Assembly (NCBI RefSeq): GCF_042666615.1
Contig: NZ_JBHTDD010000005.1
Span: forward strand, 124,001-188,000
DNA: 64,000 bases
Source: KBS50 sp042666615
GTDB taxonomy: Bacteria > Actinomycetota > Actinomycetes > Mycobacteriales > Micromonosporaceae
Direction of reading: 5' to 3'
Made by a program: the position numbers and the translations under genes
Shown: piece by piece, positions 44,693 to 52,953 of the stretch
Numbering within the stretch: position 1 is the stretch's first letter
Layout: the number at the start of each line of letters is the position of its first letter
Notes under the pieces: model-generated
The model's database searches: none
The model's input: the letters and a program-made list of their open reading frames with translations, nothing else
What the model was told of the DNA's origin: nothing

Positions 44693-45082
44693 GTGACCGA
44701 TCTGCCCGAGGAGACGCTCGCCGACGCCGCGGCGGTGTTGCGTTCCGCGTTGGCCGGGGACAGCGCGGCGGTTGCCGGCGCGTTCGACGCGGTGTTGGAC
44801 CGTTCCGGCGTGGTGGGGGCGTACGACGTGGCCTGGTGCCTGGCCGCGGCGATGTTGCCCGACGGCGCCCCGAGCGGCGCGTGGACGCTGGACTTTCCCG
44901 GGATCGACCAAGCGGAGTACGACGCCCGCTGGGTGGCCCGGTTCGTCAGCGCGTACGCGAACTGTGACGTGCCCACCGCCGAGGCGCTGTTCACCGCGGC
45001 ACTCGATGACGGGCAACTGCCGGACTGTCTGTTGACGTTGGCCGGCTCCGCGGTGGCGACCCTGCGCAGACGGGGCGACTGA
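44693..45082 (+). CDS. hypothetical protein
   Basis: A 129-residue soluble protein from GTG 44693, rich in Ala/Leu/Asp and probably all-helical (LADAAAVLRSALAGDSAAVA, ARFVSAYANCDVPTAEALFT). GC3 bias supports that it is real. No motif or family is recognised. It is divergent from the permuted binding-protein gene and converges with the secreted protein gene. Confidence 0.7.
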   Translation: MTDLPEETLADAAAVLRSALAGDSAAVAGAFDAVLDRSGVVGAYDVAWCLAAAMLPDGAPSGAWTLDFPGIDQAEYDARWVARFVSAYANCDVPTAEALFTAALDDGQLPDCLLTLAGSAVATLRRRGD

Positions 45083-45151
45083 GGCGCGGCCCGCGCGGTA
45101 GCGGGACCGACGCCCCCGCCGGGAGACGGGAGCGCCGGTCGCCAGGGCCGG

Positions 45152-45601
45152 TCAGTACGCGGTGTAGGAGATCAGTGGGTCGTACTGGTAGAAGTTGTTC
45201 GAGAAGCGGACCCGGAAGTTGGTGCCGTCCTTGACGTTTGTGGCGACGACGAACCAGCCGGACTTGGCCGGCACATAGGTCCAGTAGTTGCAGTTGTTCG
45301 TCTTGTCCACGAAGACCACGCAGGCGTTGGTGCCGAAGACGCTGCCGTTGCGGACGTTGATGTCGCGGCACCGGGTGGACGTCTTGAAGGTGCCCACCTC
45401 ACCGCCCCAGCCGCCTCGGTCGAACACCCGGTAGACCGCGCCGGAGTAGCACGACGCCAGGGTGCTGGCCGCCAGGTTGCCGGGCTCGCTCGCGACCGCG
45501 TCGGGGGCCGTGGCGTGTGCCGGGGACGGACTGAGGGTTGCCGCGACCACAAGCGTGAGCGCCGTGGCGAGCAGGAGTCGGGGACGTTTCCATCGGAACA
45601 T
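45152..45601 (-). CDS. secreted hypothetical protein
   Basis: A 149-residue exported protein. Signal peptide: FRWKRPRLLLATALTLVVAA then a likely cleavage after AHA. The mature part has four cysteines (SCYSGAV, TRCRDIN, NACVVFV, NNCNYW), probably two disulphides, and many Asn/Tyr/Phe residues in a likely beta fold. No domain recognised; it could be an inhibitor-like or lectin-like protein. Start ATG 45601 has GGAGG at good spacing. Confidence 0.8.
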   Translation of the reverse strand: MFRWKRPRLLLATALTLVVAATLSPSPAHATAPDAVASEPGNLAASTLASCYSGAVYRVFDRGGWGGEVGTFKTSTRCRDINVRNGSVFGTNACVVFVDKTNNCNYWTYVPAKSGWFVVATNVKDGTNFRVRFSNNFYQYDPLISYTAY

Positions 45602-45760
45602 GCGCGCCTCCGGGTGGGGAAGTCGACCGTCCGTAGTGGACGAGATCCGGATGGTGAGGATCATACTCATCGTCGCTGGCCGATGTGTGCCCGTGTGGCC
45701 CGCCATGCGCGGTGACGGCGGATGGCGACGGGTGTCGGTGCGGCGTGGTACCCCTGTTCC

Positions 45761-46468
45761 ATGTCCGACGCGATCCTCGACAAGGTGCGCAAGCTGCTGA
45801 CCAAGGCGGAAGATCCCGGCTGTACGCCGGCCGAGGCTGCGGCGTTCACCGCCAAGGCGACGGACCTGATCGCCCGGTACGGCGTCGACCAGGCGCTGCT
45901 GGCGGCTCGTCGGTCGGCCGCCGACCCGGTCACCGATCGGAAGATCGAGGTGTCCAGGCCGTACGCGGCGGAGAAGGCGAGCCTGCTCGCCGCGGTGGCC
46001 GGCGGGCTGCGCTGCCGTACCGTACGGCTGCGCACCGGTCACCGGACGAGCGTTCACGTCTTCGGGTTCGACAGCGACCTCGCCAGGGTGGAGTTGCTCT
46101 ACACCTCGCTGCTGGTGCAGGCGGCGCACGGGCTGGCGGCCGCGTCCGTGCCGCCCTGGGAGCATCCGGCCGCGTTTCGCCGGACCTGGCTGATCGGCTT
46201 CGCCCAGTCCGTCGCCCACCGGCTCAGGCGGGCCGAAGAAGCCGCCGTCGCCGCCTCGGCCGAGCCGTCGACCACCCTCGTCCTGGCGGACCGGTCGGTT
46301 CGGGTGGAGCGACGGCGGGACGAGGCCTATCCCGACGCGGAGCCGATGCGGCAGCGCCGGCTCAGCGGCGGCGGGCTGTACCTGGGCGCGGCGGCCGGTC
46401 GGCGGGCGGACCTCGGCGGCGAACGTCTCACCGGTGCGGGGGCGGCACGGCAGGGCATCGGCGGCTGA
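45761..46468 (+). CDS. DUF2786 domain protein
   Basis: A 235-residue protein. The N-terminal 40 residues are the DUF2786 motif: ILDKVRKLLTKAEDPGCTPA and AFTAKATDLIARYGVDQALL. The remainder (FVFG-like HVFGFDSDLARVELLYTSLL, WLIGFAQSVAHRLRRAEEAA) is the domain usually attached to it. Function unknown; some relatives are phage- or plasmid-borne. ATG 45761 gives the conserved start. Confidence 0.85.
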   Translation: MSDAILDKVRKLLTKAEDPGCTPAEAAAFTAKATDLIARYGVDQALLAARRSAADPVTDRKIEVSRPYAAEKASLLAAVAGGLRCRTVRLRTGHRTSVHVFGFDSDLARVELLYTSLLVQAAHGLAAASVPPWEHPAAFRRTWLIGFAQSVAHRLRRAEEAAVAASAEPSTTLVLADRSVRVERRRDEAYPDAEPMRQRRLSGGGLYLGAAAGRRADLGGERLTGAGAARQGIGG

Positions 46469-46520
46469 CGGGCCGGCGCGGCGGCCCGCCGCTGCGGCGG
46501 GCTACCGTGGTGACGGCCGG

Positions 46521-47045
46521 TCAGCGATACGAGTGCCCGCGCGTCTGCACCATGCCGGAATACCGGGTGAGCAGCTCCTGCCAACCGGCGGTCAGCGCCC
46601 GCAGGTATCCCTCGGCGTTGTCGCCGTGCCGGTCGAAGGCGCGGTGCTCGACCTCGACCCGGGTCCGGTCACCGTCCTGCGGGACGAACCGCACCTCGAC
46701 CTCGCTGGCCTGGGCCGGGTCCGGCACCGGAGCCCGGTCGGGTCCGATCTGCCAGGTGAAGACGAGCCGGCGGGGTGGCTGCCAGGCGATGACCCGGCCC
46801 CAGTCCGCCCGGAAGCCGTGCGGGCCGATCTCGTACGCCATGCCTCCCTCGCGCGGTTCGATGCCGATCTCGCTCAACGCCGCCGGCCCGGACCAGGTGT
46901 ATTCCTTGACCCACCACTGCGGGAGGCCGGCGGTGAACGCCTCGAACGCCTCGCTGGGCGGCGCCGGCACGTGGAGCGTGCTGCGCACTGCAAAGCCCTC
47001 GATGTCCTGCTGGACTTCGGTGGAGTCGGTAGCGCCGTGTCCCAT
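46521..47045 (-). CDS. SRPBCC (AHSA1-like) domain protein
   Basis: A 174-residue START/AHSA1-like protein: VRSTLHVPAPPSEAFEAFTA, WWVKEYTW, then GRVIAWQPPRRLVFTWQIGP and TRVEVEHRAFDRHGDNAEGY followed by GWQELLTRY, the classic end of this fold. The hydrophobic pocket presumably binds a small ligand. No partner gene is adjacent. Confidence 0.88.
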   Translation of the reverse strand: MGHGATDSTEVQQDIEGFAVRSTLHVPAPPSEAFEAFTAGLPQWWVKEYTWSGPAALSEIGIEPREGGMAYEIGPHGFRADWGRVIAWQPPRRLVFTWQIGPDRAPVPDPAQASEVEVRFVPQDGDRTRVEVEHRAFDRHGDNAEGYLRALTAGWQELLTRYSGMVQTRGHSYR

Positions 47046-47621
47046 AGGCCCGGACCATACCGGCTGCCCCCCGTAAGCACATCTTGGCGATCATTTCGGT
47101 ACGACAACGGGGCCGGAGAGAACGACACGGATCGCCGCCGCCGCGGCCGAGATCCGGGCCGCCGCGTAATCGTCTTGTCGCGACCGTGCCACCCGTCCTA
47201 CCGTGGCCCGACAACGACCGAGCCCGTTCGAGGAGCAGGACATGGCGAGCAGACGCGGAGGCAGGCGGCCCCGACAGCAGGGCCGTCCGTTGCTGCCGGC
47301 CGCCGATCGGTGTTATCACCGCCGCTCCGAACCGTGCCGCTCCGAGCGGTGGCGCGGCCAAGGCTCCCGATAGCCACCCGGGGGCGCGGCCATGGCTCCC
47401 GACAGCCACCCGGGGCGCGGTCGCGGCTCCCGTTAACGATCGGCGGATCCCGCAGGTACATCGTCGCTCGTCCCGGGTATCCGACACCCGGTCTCCGGAC
47501 GGGCCGGGGGACATCCACACCGACCTCGCCCTGCTGGCCGGCGTCGGCCTGCTCGGCGTACAGATCGGGCACGCGCCGACCCCGGACCTCAGCGACCCCA
47601 TCGACAAGCGGAAGGCACGCC
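47046..47621. other. intergenic region with short repeats and a coding-like stretch before rtcB
   Basis: 576 bases without an intact gene. At 47352-47435 a unit beginning GCGCGGCCAAGGCTCCCG is repeated at 32- and 31-base spacing about 2.5 times. At about 47490-47615 one plus-strand frame (DIHTDLALLAGVGLLGVQIG then HAPTPDLSDPIDKRKAR) has strong GC3 bias but no start codon and no stop before it runs into rtcB, so it looks like a gene remnant. Confidence 0.55.
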
Positions 47622-48818
47622 ATGAGTTTCATCCCGCTGCCGGGCACCCGCGCCCCGGTACGCGTCTGGACCGACCCGTACACCATCGAATCGCAGGCCG
47701 CCCGCCAACTGCGCAACATCGGGTCGCTGCCCTGGGTGCAGGGTGTGGCGGTGATGCCCGACGTGCACTTCGGCAAGGGTGCCACCGTCGGCTCGGTTAT
47801 CGCCATGCGGCAGGCCGTCTCGCCGGCCGCGGTCGGCGTGGACATCGGCTGCGGCATGTCCGCGGTGCGCACCTCGCTCACCGCGGCGGACCTGCCGGAC
47901 GACCTCGCCCCGCTGCGGTCCGCCATCGAGGCCCGGATCCCGGTCGGCTTCGCCCAGCGGGATGACGCGGTCGACCCGCGCCGGATCCGCGGCCTGGAGC
48001 AGGGTGGGTGGGACGCGTTCTGGCGGCGGTTCGGCGACCTGCACGGGGGCGTCGCCGCGCTGGAGACCCGGGCGCAGCGTCAGCTCGGCACGCTCGGCGG
48101 TGGCAACCACTTCATCGAGGTCTGCGTCGAGCAGGGCGGCGACGACGGTCGGGTGTGGCTGATGCTGCACTCCGGGTCGCGCAACATCGGCAAGGAACTG
48201 GCCGAGCGGCACATGGCGGTGGCTCGCGGGCTGCCGCACAACGCCGACCTGCCGGACCGGGACCTGGCGGTGTTCCTGGCCGGTACGCCGGAGATGGCGG
48301 CGTACCGCCGGGACCTGTGGTGGGCGCAGGAGTACGCGCGTCGCAACCGGGCGGTCATGCTGGCCGTGCTCTGCGCGGTGGTCCGCGAGTCGGTTCCCTC
48401 GGTGACCTTCGCCGAGCCGATCTCGTGCCACCACAACTACGTGGCGGAGGAGACCTACGACGGGGTGGAGGTGCTGGTGACCCGCAAGGGCGCGATCCGG
48501 GCCGGCCGGGGTGACCTCGGCATCATCCCTGGTTCGATGGGCACCGGCTCGTACATCGTGCGCGGCAAGGGCAATCCGGACGCGTACTGCTCCGCCTCGC
48601 ACGGCGCAGGCCGGCGGATGTCCCGGGGGCAGGCGAAGCGGACATATACCACGGCGGATATCGCACGCCAGACCGCCGGGGTGGAGTGCCGCAAGGACGC
48701 CGGGGTGGTGGACGAGATCCCGGAGGCTTACAAGGACATCAACCAGGTGATGGCGCAGCAGCAGGACCTGGTCGAGGTGGTCGCGCACCTCAAGCAGGTC
48801 ATCTGCGTCAAGGGGTAG
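47622..48818 (+). CDS. rtcB: RtcB-family RNA ligase
   Basis: A 398-residue RtcB. It joins 2',3'-cyclic phosphate (or 3'-phosphate) and 5'-OH RNA ends with GTP and Mn2+. Metal/guanylate motifs visible: MPDVHFGKGATVGSVIA, VGVDIGCGMSAVRT, LGTLGGGNHFIEVC, LMLHSGSRNIGK, SCHHNYVAEE and the guanylylated His in CSASHGAGRRMSR. ATG 47622 is the family start. No archease or RtcR gene is seen. A 21-bp terminator stem follows immediately. Confidence 0.94.
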   Translation: MSFIPLPGTRAPVRVWTDPYTIESQAARQLRNIGSLPWVQGVAVMPDVHFGKGATVGSVIAMRQAVSPAAVGVDIGCGMSAVRTSLTAADLPDDLAPLRSAIEARIPVGFAQRDDAVDPRRIRGLEQGGWDAFWRRFGDLHGGVAALETRAQRQLGTLGGGNHFIEVCVEQGGDDGRVWLMLHSGSRNIGKELAERHMAVARGLPHNADLPDRDLAVFLAGTPEMAAYRRDLWWAQEYARRNRAVMLAVLCAVVRESVPSVTFAEPISCHHNYVAEETYDGVEVLVTRKGAIRAGRGDLGIIPGSMGTGSYIVRGKGNPDAYCSASHGAGRRMSRGQAKRTYTTADIARQTAGVECRKDAGVVDEIPEAYKDINQVMAQQQDLVEVVAHLKQVICVKG

Positions 48819-48824
48819 CTCGTG

Positions 48825-48870
48825 CGGCGGGCCGGTCTCGCGGCGCTCGCGCCGCGAGACCGGCCCGCCG
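48825..48870 (+). terminator. strong hairpin terminator after rtcB
   Basis: A perfect 21-bp stem (48825-48845 with 48850-48870) with loop CTCG begins six bases after the rtcB stop. It ends just before the converging small-protein gene, so it probably stops transcription from both sides. Confidence 0.88.
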
Positions 48871-48874
48871 ACGG

Positions 48875-49039
48875 TCAGTTCCGATCGGTCGGCCGGGATC
48901 GCCGCCGACCACGGGTGCTTACGGTGTAGACGAACGCCCCGGCGACGCCGATCGGGATGCCGAGGGCGACATTGTCGATCAACAATCCGAGCACGACGCC
49001 GGCCAGGATGCCGATCACAATCGCGGTCGCGTAGCTCAT
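48875..49039 (-). CDS. 54-residue small membrane protein
   Basis: ATG 49039 to TGA 48875, with GAGGGG upstream. The translation starts MSYATAIVIGILAGVVLGLL, a membrane helix, followed by ALGIPIGVAGAFVYTV, a second hydrophobic helix, and a basic tail (TRGRRRSRPTDR). It is likely a hairpin membrane protein with its tail in the cytoplasm. A perfect palindrome TACGTAATTACGTA (49077-49090) lies 38 bases upstream and the same core recurs before the adjacent regulator gene, so the regulator probably controls it. Confidence 0.8.
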   Translation of the reverse strand: MSYATAIVIGILAGVVLGLLIDNVALGIPIGVAGAFVYTVSTRGRRRSRPTDRN

Positions 49040-49076
49040 TGCCGTCCCCTCTCGCTCGTGTTCGTGACCAGTGTAC

Positions 49077-49090
49077 TACGTAATTACGTA
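49077..49090. promoter_or_regulatory. palindromic operator TACGTAATTACGTA
   Basis: A perfect 14-bp AT-rich palindrome upstream of the small membrane protein gene. Its half TACGTAAT recurs at 49696-49703, just upstream of the ArsR-like regulator gene, as expected for a shared autoregulatory site. Confidence 0.7.
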
Positions 49091-49097
49091 ATAGCTA

Positions 49098-49676
49098 TCA
49101 TTCAAGCGCCGCGGTGAGCGTGACCAGCAGCGGCACCACCCGCTCGGGAGGGACCCGCACGCTGCCGCGGCCGACAGAACGCAACCAGCCGGCGGCGGTC
49201 AGGATGCGGATGTGGTGATAGACCTGGCCGGTCGTCCCCATGCCGTCGAGCTTGCCGAGCGAGGCGGTGCTGGTCTCCCCGCGCAGCACGGCGAGCAGCA
49301 GTCGGAGACGCACCGGATGGCCGAGTGCCGACAGCCGGCTGGCTATGCCGTCAGCCGCGCCCTCGTCGACGGCCAGCAGCGCCTCGGTCGTCTGGCCGTA
49401 CTGCCAGACGCCGCTGCCACCGGCCGTCTCGACGATTCCGGCAAGCACCACGCCGCCACCCGCGACATCGGCGAGCTGCTCCCGCAGGCCGTCAACCACC
49501 CAGAACACCCCGTCCTTCGGAGTGGCCGACGAAGGCTTTGGTGGCGTTGCTCGGCGCGCGGGAACGTTCCGGGATGGTCGGTCGGTCACCGGCTCGTCGG
49601 CACGGATGCCGAGGTGCGCCTCGACGGCCCGCAGTCGGTCGTCCAGGTCCGCCCAGGGATCGGATTCACGGGACAC
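49098..49676 (-). CDS. ArsR-like winged-helix regulator with N-terminal extension
   Basis: A 192-residue protein. The C-terminal winged helix is RLSALGHPVRLRLLLAVLRG, TGQVYHHIRILTAAGWLRSV and VPPERVVPLLVTL. The N-terminal ~100 residues (Asp/Arg/Pro-rich, then GVFWVVDGLREQLADVAGGG, probably a sensor) are not a known metal-binding module. It is transcribed toward the small membrane protein gene. TACGTAAT motifs before both genes suggest one regulon. Confidence 0.85.
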   Translation of the reverse strand: MSRESDPWADLDDRLRAVEAHLGIRADEPVTDRPSRNVPARRATPPKPSSATPKDGVFWVVDGLREQLADVAGGGVVLAGIVETAGGSGVWQYGQTTEALLAVDEGAADGIASRLSALGHPVRLRLLLAVLRGETSTASLGKLDGMGTTGQVYHHIRILTAAGWLRSVGRGSVRVPPERVVPLLVTLTAALE

Positions 49677-49776
49677 GGTGCCATCGTTACGAACATACGT
49701 AATATCGGCAAGTGGTCCGCCTGGGAGAAGGTCCAGCGTGTCGCCGTGGATCTTGCGGCAGGAGTGGCGAAAACGA

Positions 49777-49810
49777 CAGCGCCGACCAGCGGTTCGGCTG
49801 GTCGGCGCTG
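49777..49810 (-). terminator. Rho-independent terminator of the tRNA operon
   Basis: A 14-bp perfect stem (49777-49790 with 49797-49810) followed on the minus strand by TCGTTTTCG, directly after tRNA-Phe. Confidence 0.88.
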
Positions 49811-49833
49811 ATGTAGCCCGGCGAAAGGCTATG

Positions 49834-49907
49834 TGGCCAGGGGCGGGGTCGAACCGCCGACCTTCCGATTTTCAGTCGGACGCTCGTACCAACTGAGCTA
49901 CCTGGCC
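49834..49907 (-). tRNA. tRNA-Phe(GAA)
   Basis: A complete cloverleaf on the minus strand: acceptor GGCCAGG/CCTGGCC with discriminator A, D loop AGCTCAGTTGGTA, anticodon loop CTGAAAA (anticodon GAA) and TTCGAAC T-loop. It is last in the Glu-Asp-Phe cluster. Confidence 0.96.
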
Positions 49908-50010
49908 GGGTGCTCGGGACATCGTACCCGGCCGGCGGGAAGCACCGCTGGCCGGGACCTGGCCCGACAACGCAGAACGCCGCGCGAACTCGCGCGGCGA
50001 TCAGCGCTTG

Positions 50011-50084
50011 CGGTCCTGACGGGACTTGAACCCGCGACCTCCGCCTTGACAGGGCGGCGAGCACTCCAACTGCTCCACAGGACC
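50011..50084 (-). tRNA. tRNA-Asp(GTC)
   Basis: A minus-strand cloverleaf with acceptor GGTCCTG/CAGGACC, discriminator G, anticodon loop CTGTCAA (anticodon GTC) and T-loop TTCAAGT. It is the middle gene of the tRNA cluster. Confidence 0.96.
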
Positions 50085-50116
50085 TTGCTGACCGGCAGAT
50101 GCCGGGGTGTAACTCG

Positions 50117-50189
50117 TGCCCCCAACGGGATTCGAACCCGTGCTACCGCCTTGAAAGGGCGGCGTCCTGGGCCGCTAGACGATGAGGGC
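50117..50189 (-). tRNA. tRNA-Glu(TTC)
   Basis: A minus-strand cloverleaf with acceptor GCCCTCA/TGGGGGC (one G-U pair), anticodon loop CTTTCAA (anticodon TTC) and T-loop TTCGAAT. It is first in the cluster, so transcription starts from about 50200. Confidence 0.95.
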
Positions 50190-50377
50190 GGCCCCGCCAT
50201 CATTGCACATGACAACTTCAGCGGCTGTGCTCCCATCCGGCCCCGCCGGAGGCTTGGAAAGCATACGTGATCCCCCAGCGCACCAACAAACCGGTATCCC
50301 CCGGTCCAGGAACAGACCGCTGACCAGGCAATCTCGGGTGGCCGCCGGGCCCGGACGCGGGGCTCCTCCGCATCCGG

Positions 50378-51232
50378 TCAGCCGAGCCGGACCACGCCGT
50401 ACCGCTGTTTGAGCCGCGGGATGACCTTGGGGCAGGCGCCGACCGTGCCGCTGCGGTCGCCACCCCCGTCGTGCAACAGAATCACCGCACCCGGTCGGGT
50501 CCGGCGCTCCAGGCCGTTGATGATCGCCGGTGCGCCGGGCTTGCGCCAGTCCTGCGGGTCGACCGTCCAGTGCAGCGGGGTCATCCCGAGTTCCTTCACC
50601 ACCGTCAACTCAGGCGCTGTCCACCGGCCGCCAGGCTGGCGGAAGTACGGGATGGCGGCCCCCGGCACGGCCCGGCGAATCGCCGCGTTGGTGCGGCTCA
50701 GGTCGGCCCGGATCTTCTCGGGCGAGCGCAATGCCAGGTCCAGGTCGTGCGACCAACTGTGGTTGCACAGGCTGTGCCCCTCCCGGACGATCCGGGCCAC
50801 CAGCGCCGGATACTGCCGGGCCTTGACGCCCACCACGCAGAAGGTCGCCTTGACGCCGGCCGCCCGCAGTGCGTCGAGCACCTGCGGGGTGTAGGTCGCG
50901 TGTGGCCCGTCGTCGAAGGTGAGCGCGACGGCACGTACCCCGGTGGTGCGTTTCACCGGCAGACCGGCCGCACCGACGGGAATGGTCTGCTTCGGCCTGG
51001 GCTTCGCCGGAGGGGTCGGACCACCGGCTCCGCCCGGACGTGCCGGCGTGGCCGTCGACGGCGTGGCGGTCGGTGGCGTTGTCGGTGCGACCGACGCCGG
51101 CGACGTCAGCCGGGAAACCGCCGGCACGCCGCTGCCCACCGGCATCACCCAGGCGGAGCCATCGTCGCCGGTGCAGGCACCGAACAACAGCACCAGCGAC
51201 AGGGTGAGCGCGACTGGCACGCGAGTTCGCAT
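50378..51232 (-). CDS. polysaccharide deacetylase (NodB domain) lipoprotein
   Basis: A 284-residue exported protein. Lipoprotein signal: LTLSLVLLFGACTGDD. A Pro/Thr-rich linker leads to a CE4/NodB domain: TFDDGPH (motif 1), HSWSHD (motif 2), PYFRQPGGRW (motif 3), DPQDW and ILLHDGG (motifs 4-5). It would remove N-acetyl groups from peptidoglycan or chitin-like polymers. The start is ATG 51232. Confidence 0.92.
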   Translation of the reverse strand: MRTRVPVALTLSLVLLFGACTGDDGSAWVMPVGSGVPAVSRLTSPASVAPTTPPTATPSTATPARPGGAGGPTPPAKPRPKQTIPVGAAGLPVKRTTGVRAVALTFDDGPHATYTPQVLDALRAAGVKATFCVVGVKARQYPALVARIVREGHSLCNHSWSHDLDLALRSPEKIRADLSRTNAAIRRAVPGAAIPYFRQPGGRWTAPELTVVKELGMTPLHWTVDPQDWRKPGAPAIINGLERRTRPGAVILLHDGGGDRSGTVGACPKVIPRLKQRYGVVRLG

Positions 51233-51374
51233 GACAAGACTCCCGAGAGGGGATATCGGGACTTGGCCGCGCCACACGTTAGCGGACCGCGACGACAATG
51301 TCGTCCACCGATACGACTGTCAGGCACGGGCCGTGACGGTGCCGAGACCCGGTGTCGCCGCGGACCGCGGATCG

Positions 51375-52334
51375 TCAGCCGGCCGCCGGCCGGCCGGGTG
51401 ACCGATCGACCGACTGGAACACCGCGACCGAGAGCGAGACGGCCTCGCCGAGCGTCTGCGGGCGGATCACCCCCGCCGGGAGCGCAGCCGGATCCCAGCC
51501 CGGCCCGGCGGCCAGCACCAGCACCGGCCGGTGTGGGCTGGTGAGCACCGCGACCAACTGGGCCGGATCGGCGGTGACCCGGGCGTGCGACCAGACCGTG
51601 ACGACGGCCGGGGTCGTCCGGTCGACCGCCGTGCGTAGCGCTGCCACCGGCACCCGGGCACCGAGCGACCGGCACGGCACGCCGACTTCCGCCAGCGCCG
51701 CCGCCAACGCCTCCAGGGGCAGGCTGTGCTGCTCCTCGTCGGCGCAGGCCAGCAGGATCCGGGCCGGTCCCGTCCGTGGCCTCGGCACCGCCGCGAACGC
51801 CTCGGACACGCACCGACTGAGCAGGTGCTCCACCTCGATCAGGCCGCCCGTCTCGGCGTGCCGGGAACCGATGCCGACCAGCACCGGACGCAACAGGCGG
51901 TCCCAGGTGGTCAACACGCCGTCCGTCCCGATCGCCCGGCCGATCGCCGTACCCATGCCGTCCTGGTCGAGTCGGCCGGCGGCCCGGGCGAGGGCGTGCG
52001 CCGCGGGTGTGGCACGCCCAAGCGGAATCGTCGGTTCACCCGTCCGGCTGGTGCCCCGCGCGCCGGCCCGGCGCCGAGGTCGGGCCGACTCGGCCGAATA
52101 GGGTTCACCGGCGCGCCGGGCCCATCGAGCGGCCTCGGCCGGACTGACCCCTTCGGCGGTGAGCCGGCGCATGATCTCCAGCCGGGCCAGGTCCGCGGCG
52201 GTGTACCGCCGATGGTGTCCCGGGAGGTGTTCGCTCGGCCCGAGGCCGTACCGCTGGTGCCAGGTGCGTAGCGTGGTGACGGCCACCCCGAGGCGGCGGG
52301 CCACTGCCCCCACGCTCAGGACCTCATCGGCCAC
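51375..52334 (-). CDS. MerR regulator with B12-binding-like photoreceptor domain (CarH/LitR-like)
   Basis: A 319-residue regulator. N-terminal MerR helix-turn-helix: LSVGAVARRLGVAVTTLRTW then HHRRYTAADLARLEIMRRLT. Next comes a four-helix segment with the EH pair (GGLIEVEHLLS), then a Rossmann-like domain with the histidine that would be the lower cobalamin ligand (DEEQHSLPLEAL). The Trp ten residues before EH in CarH is His here (SRHAETGG). GTG 52334 overlaps the end of idi by 11 bases. Its place after crtE-crtI-idi suggests light-dependent control of carotenoid genes. Confidence 0.83.
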   Translation of the reverse strand: MADEVLSVGAVARRLGVAVTTLRTWHQRYGLGPSEHLPGHHRRYTAADLARLEIMRRLTAEGVSPAEAARWARRAGEPYSAESARPRRRAGARGTSRTGEPTIPLGRATPAAHALARAAGRLDQDGMGTAIGRAIGTDGVLTTWDRLLRPVLVGIGSRHAETGGLIEVEHLLSRCVSEAFAAVPRPRTGPARILLACADEEQHSLPLEALAAALAEVGVPCRSLGARVPVAALRTAVDRTTPAVVTVWSHARVTADPAQLVAVLTSPHRPVLVLAAGPGWDPAALPAGVIRPQTLGEAVSLSVAVFQSVDRSPGRPAAG

Positions 52335-52953
52335 CTGACCGCTCCGCCACCTCTGCCGCGTTCGACATGCCGGCCACATCGGACGCCCCGGCCGGGTCCG
52401 ACGTCCCGGCCGCGGCACCCGAGCCGATCAGCCGACGCAGAACGCCACCGAGCCAGGGCGCGTACCGGGTCGGATCCGTCGCCAGCTCGGCGAGCACCTC
52501 GGCCGGTGTCATCCACCGCACGTCGGCGACCTCGGCGTCGTCGGGCAGCAGCGGAGTCGCCGTGGACAGGGCACCGCGCAACACGTGGTCGTACTCGAAC
52601 TCGACCCGCCCGGTCGCCGGATCGTCGGCGCGGTAGAGATAGACACCGCACGGGGTCAGTGGGACCGGGCCGACGCCCAGTTCCTCGCGCAGCCGGCGGT
52701 TCGCGGCCTCGGGAAGCGGCTGCCCGGGCGCCGGATGTCCACAGCACGAGTTGGCCCAGCGGAGGGGAAAGCGGGTCTTGGCGGCAGCCCGCTGTTGCAG
52801 CAGCACCCGACCGGCGTCATCGAGCAGCAGCACCGAGAACGCCCGATGCAGTCGGCCCGGAGCCTCGTGCGCCTCCCGGACGCTTACCGAGCCGGTCGGC
52901 GTACCGTCCTCGTCGACCAACTCGACCAGGTGCTCCTCCCGCGATCCGGTCAC
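52324..52953 (-). CDS. idi: isopentenyl-diphosphate delta-isomerase (type I)
   Basis: A 209-residue Nudix-fold enzyme that interconverts IPP and DMAPP. Active-site segments: LRWANSCCGHPAPGQ with the catalytic Cys and metal His, the Nudix-like helix EAANRRLREELG, and GRVEFEYDHVL with the Glu. A Ser/Gly/Ala-rich tail of ~35 residues follows. It overlaps crtI by four bases (ATGA) and supplies DMAPP for the neighbouring prenyl synthase. Confidence 0.94.
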   Translation of the reverse strand: MTGSREEHLVELVDEDGTPTGSVSVREAHEAPGRLHRAFSVLLLDDAGRVLLQQRAAAKTRFPLRWANSCCGHPAPGQPLPEAANRRLREELGVGPVPLTPCGVYLYRADDPATGRVEFEYDHVLRGALSTATPLLPDDAEVADVRWMTPAEVLAELATDPTRYAPWLGGVLRRLIGSGAAAGTSDPAGASDVAGMSNAAEVAERSGGR

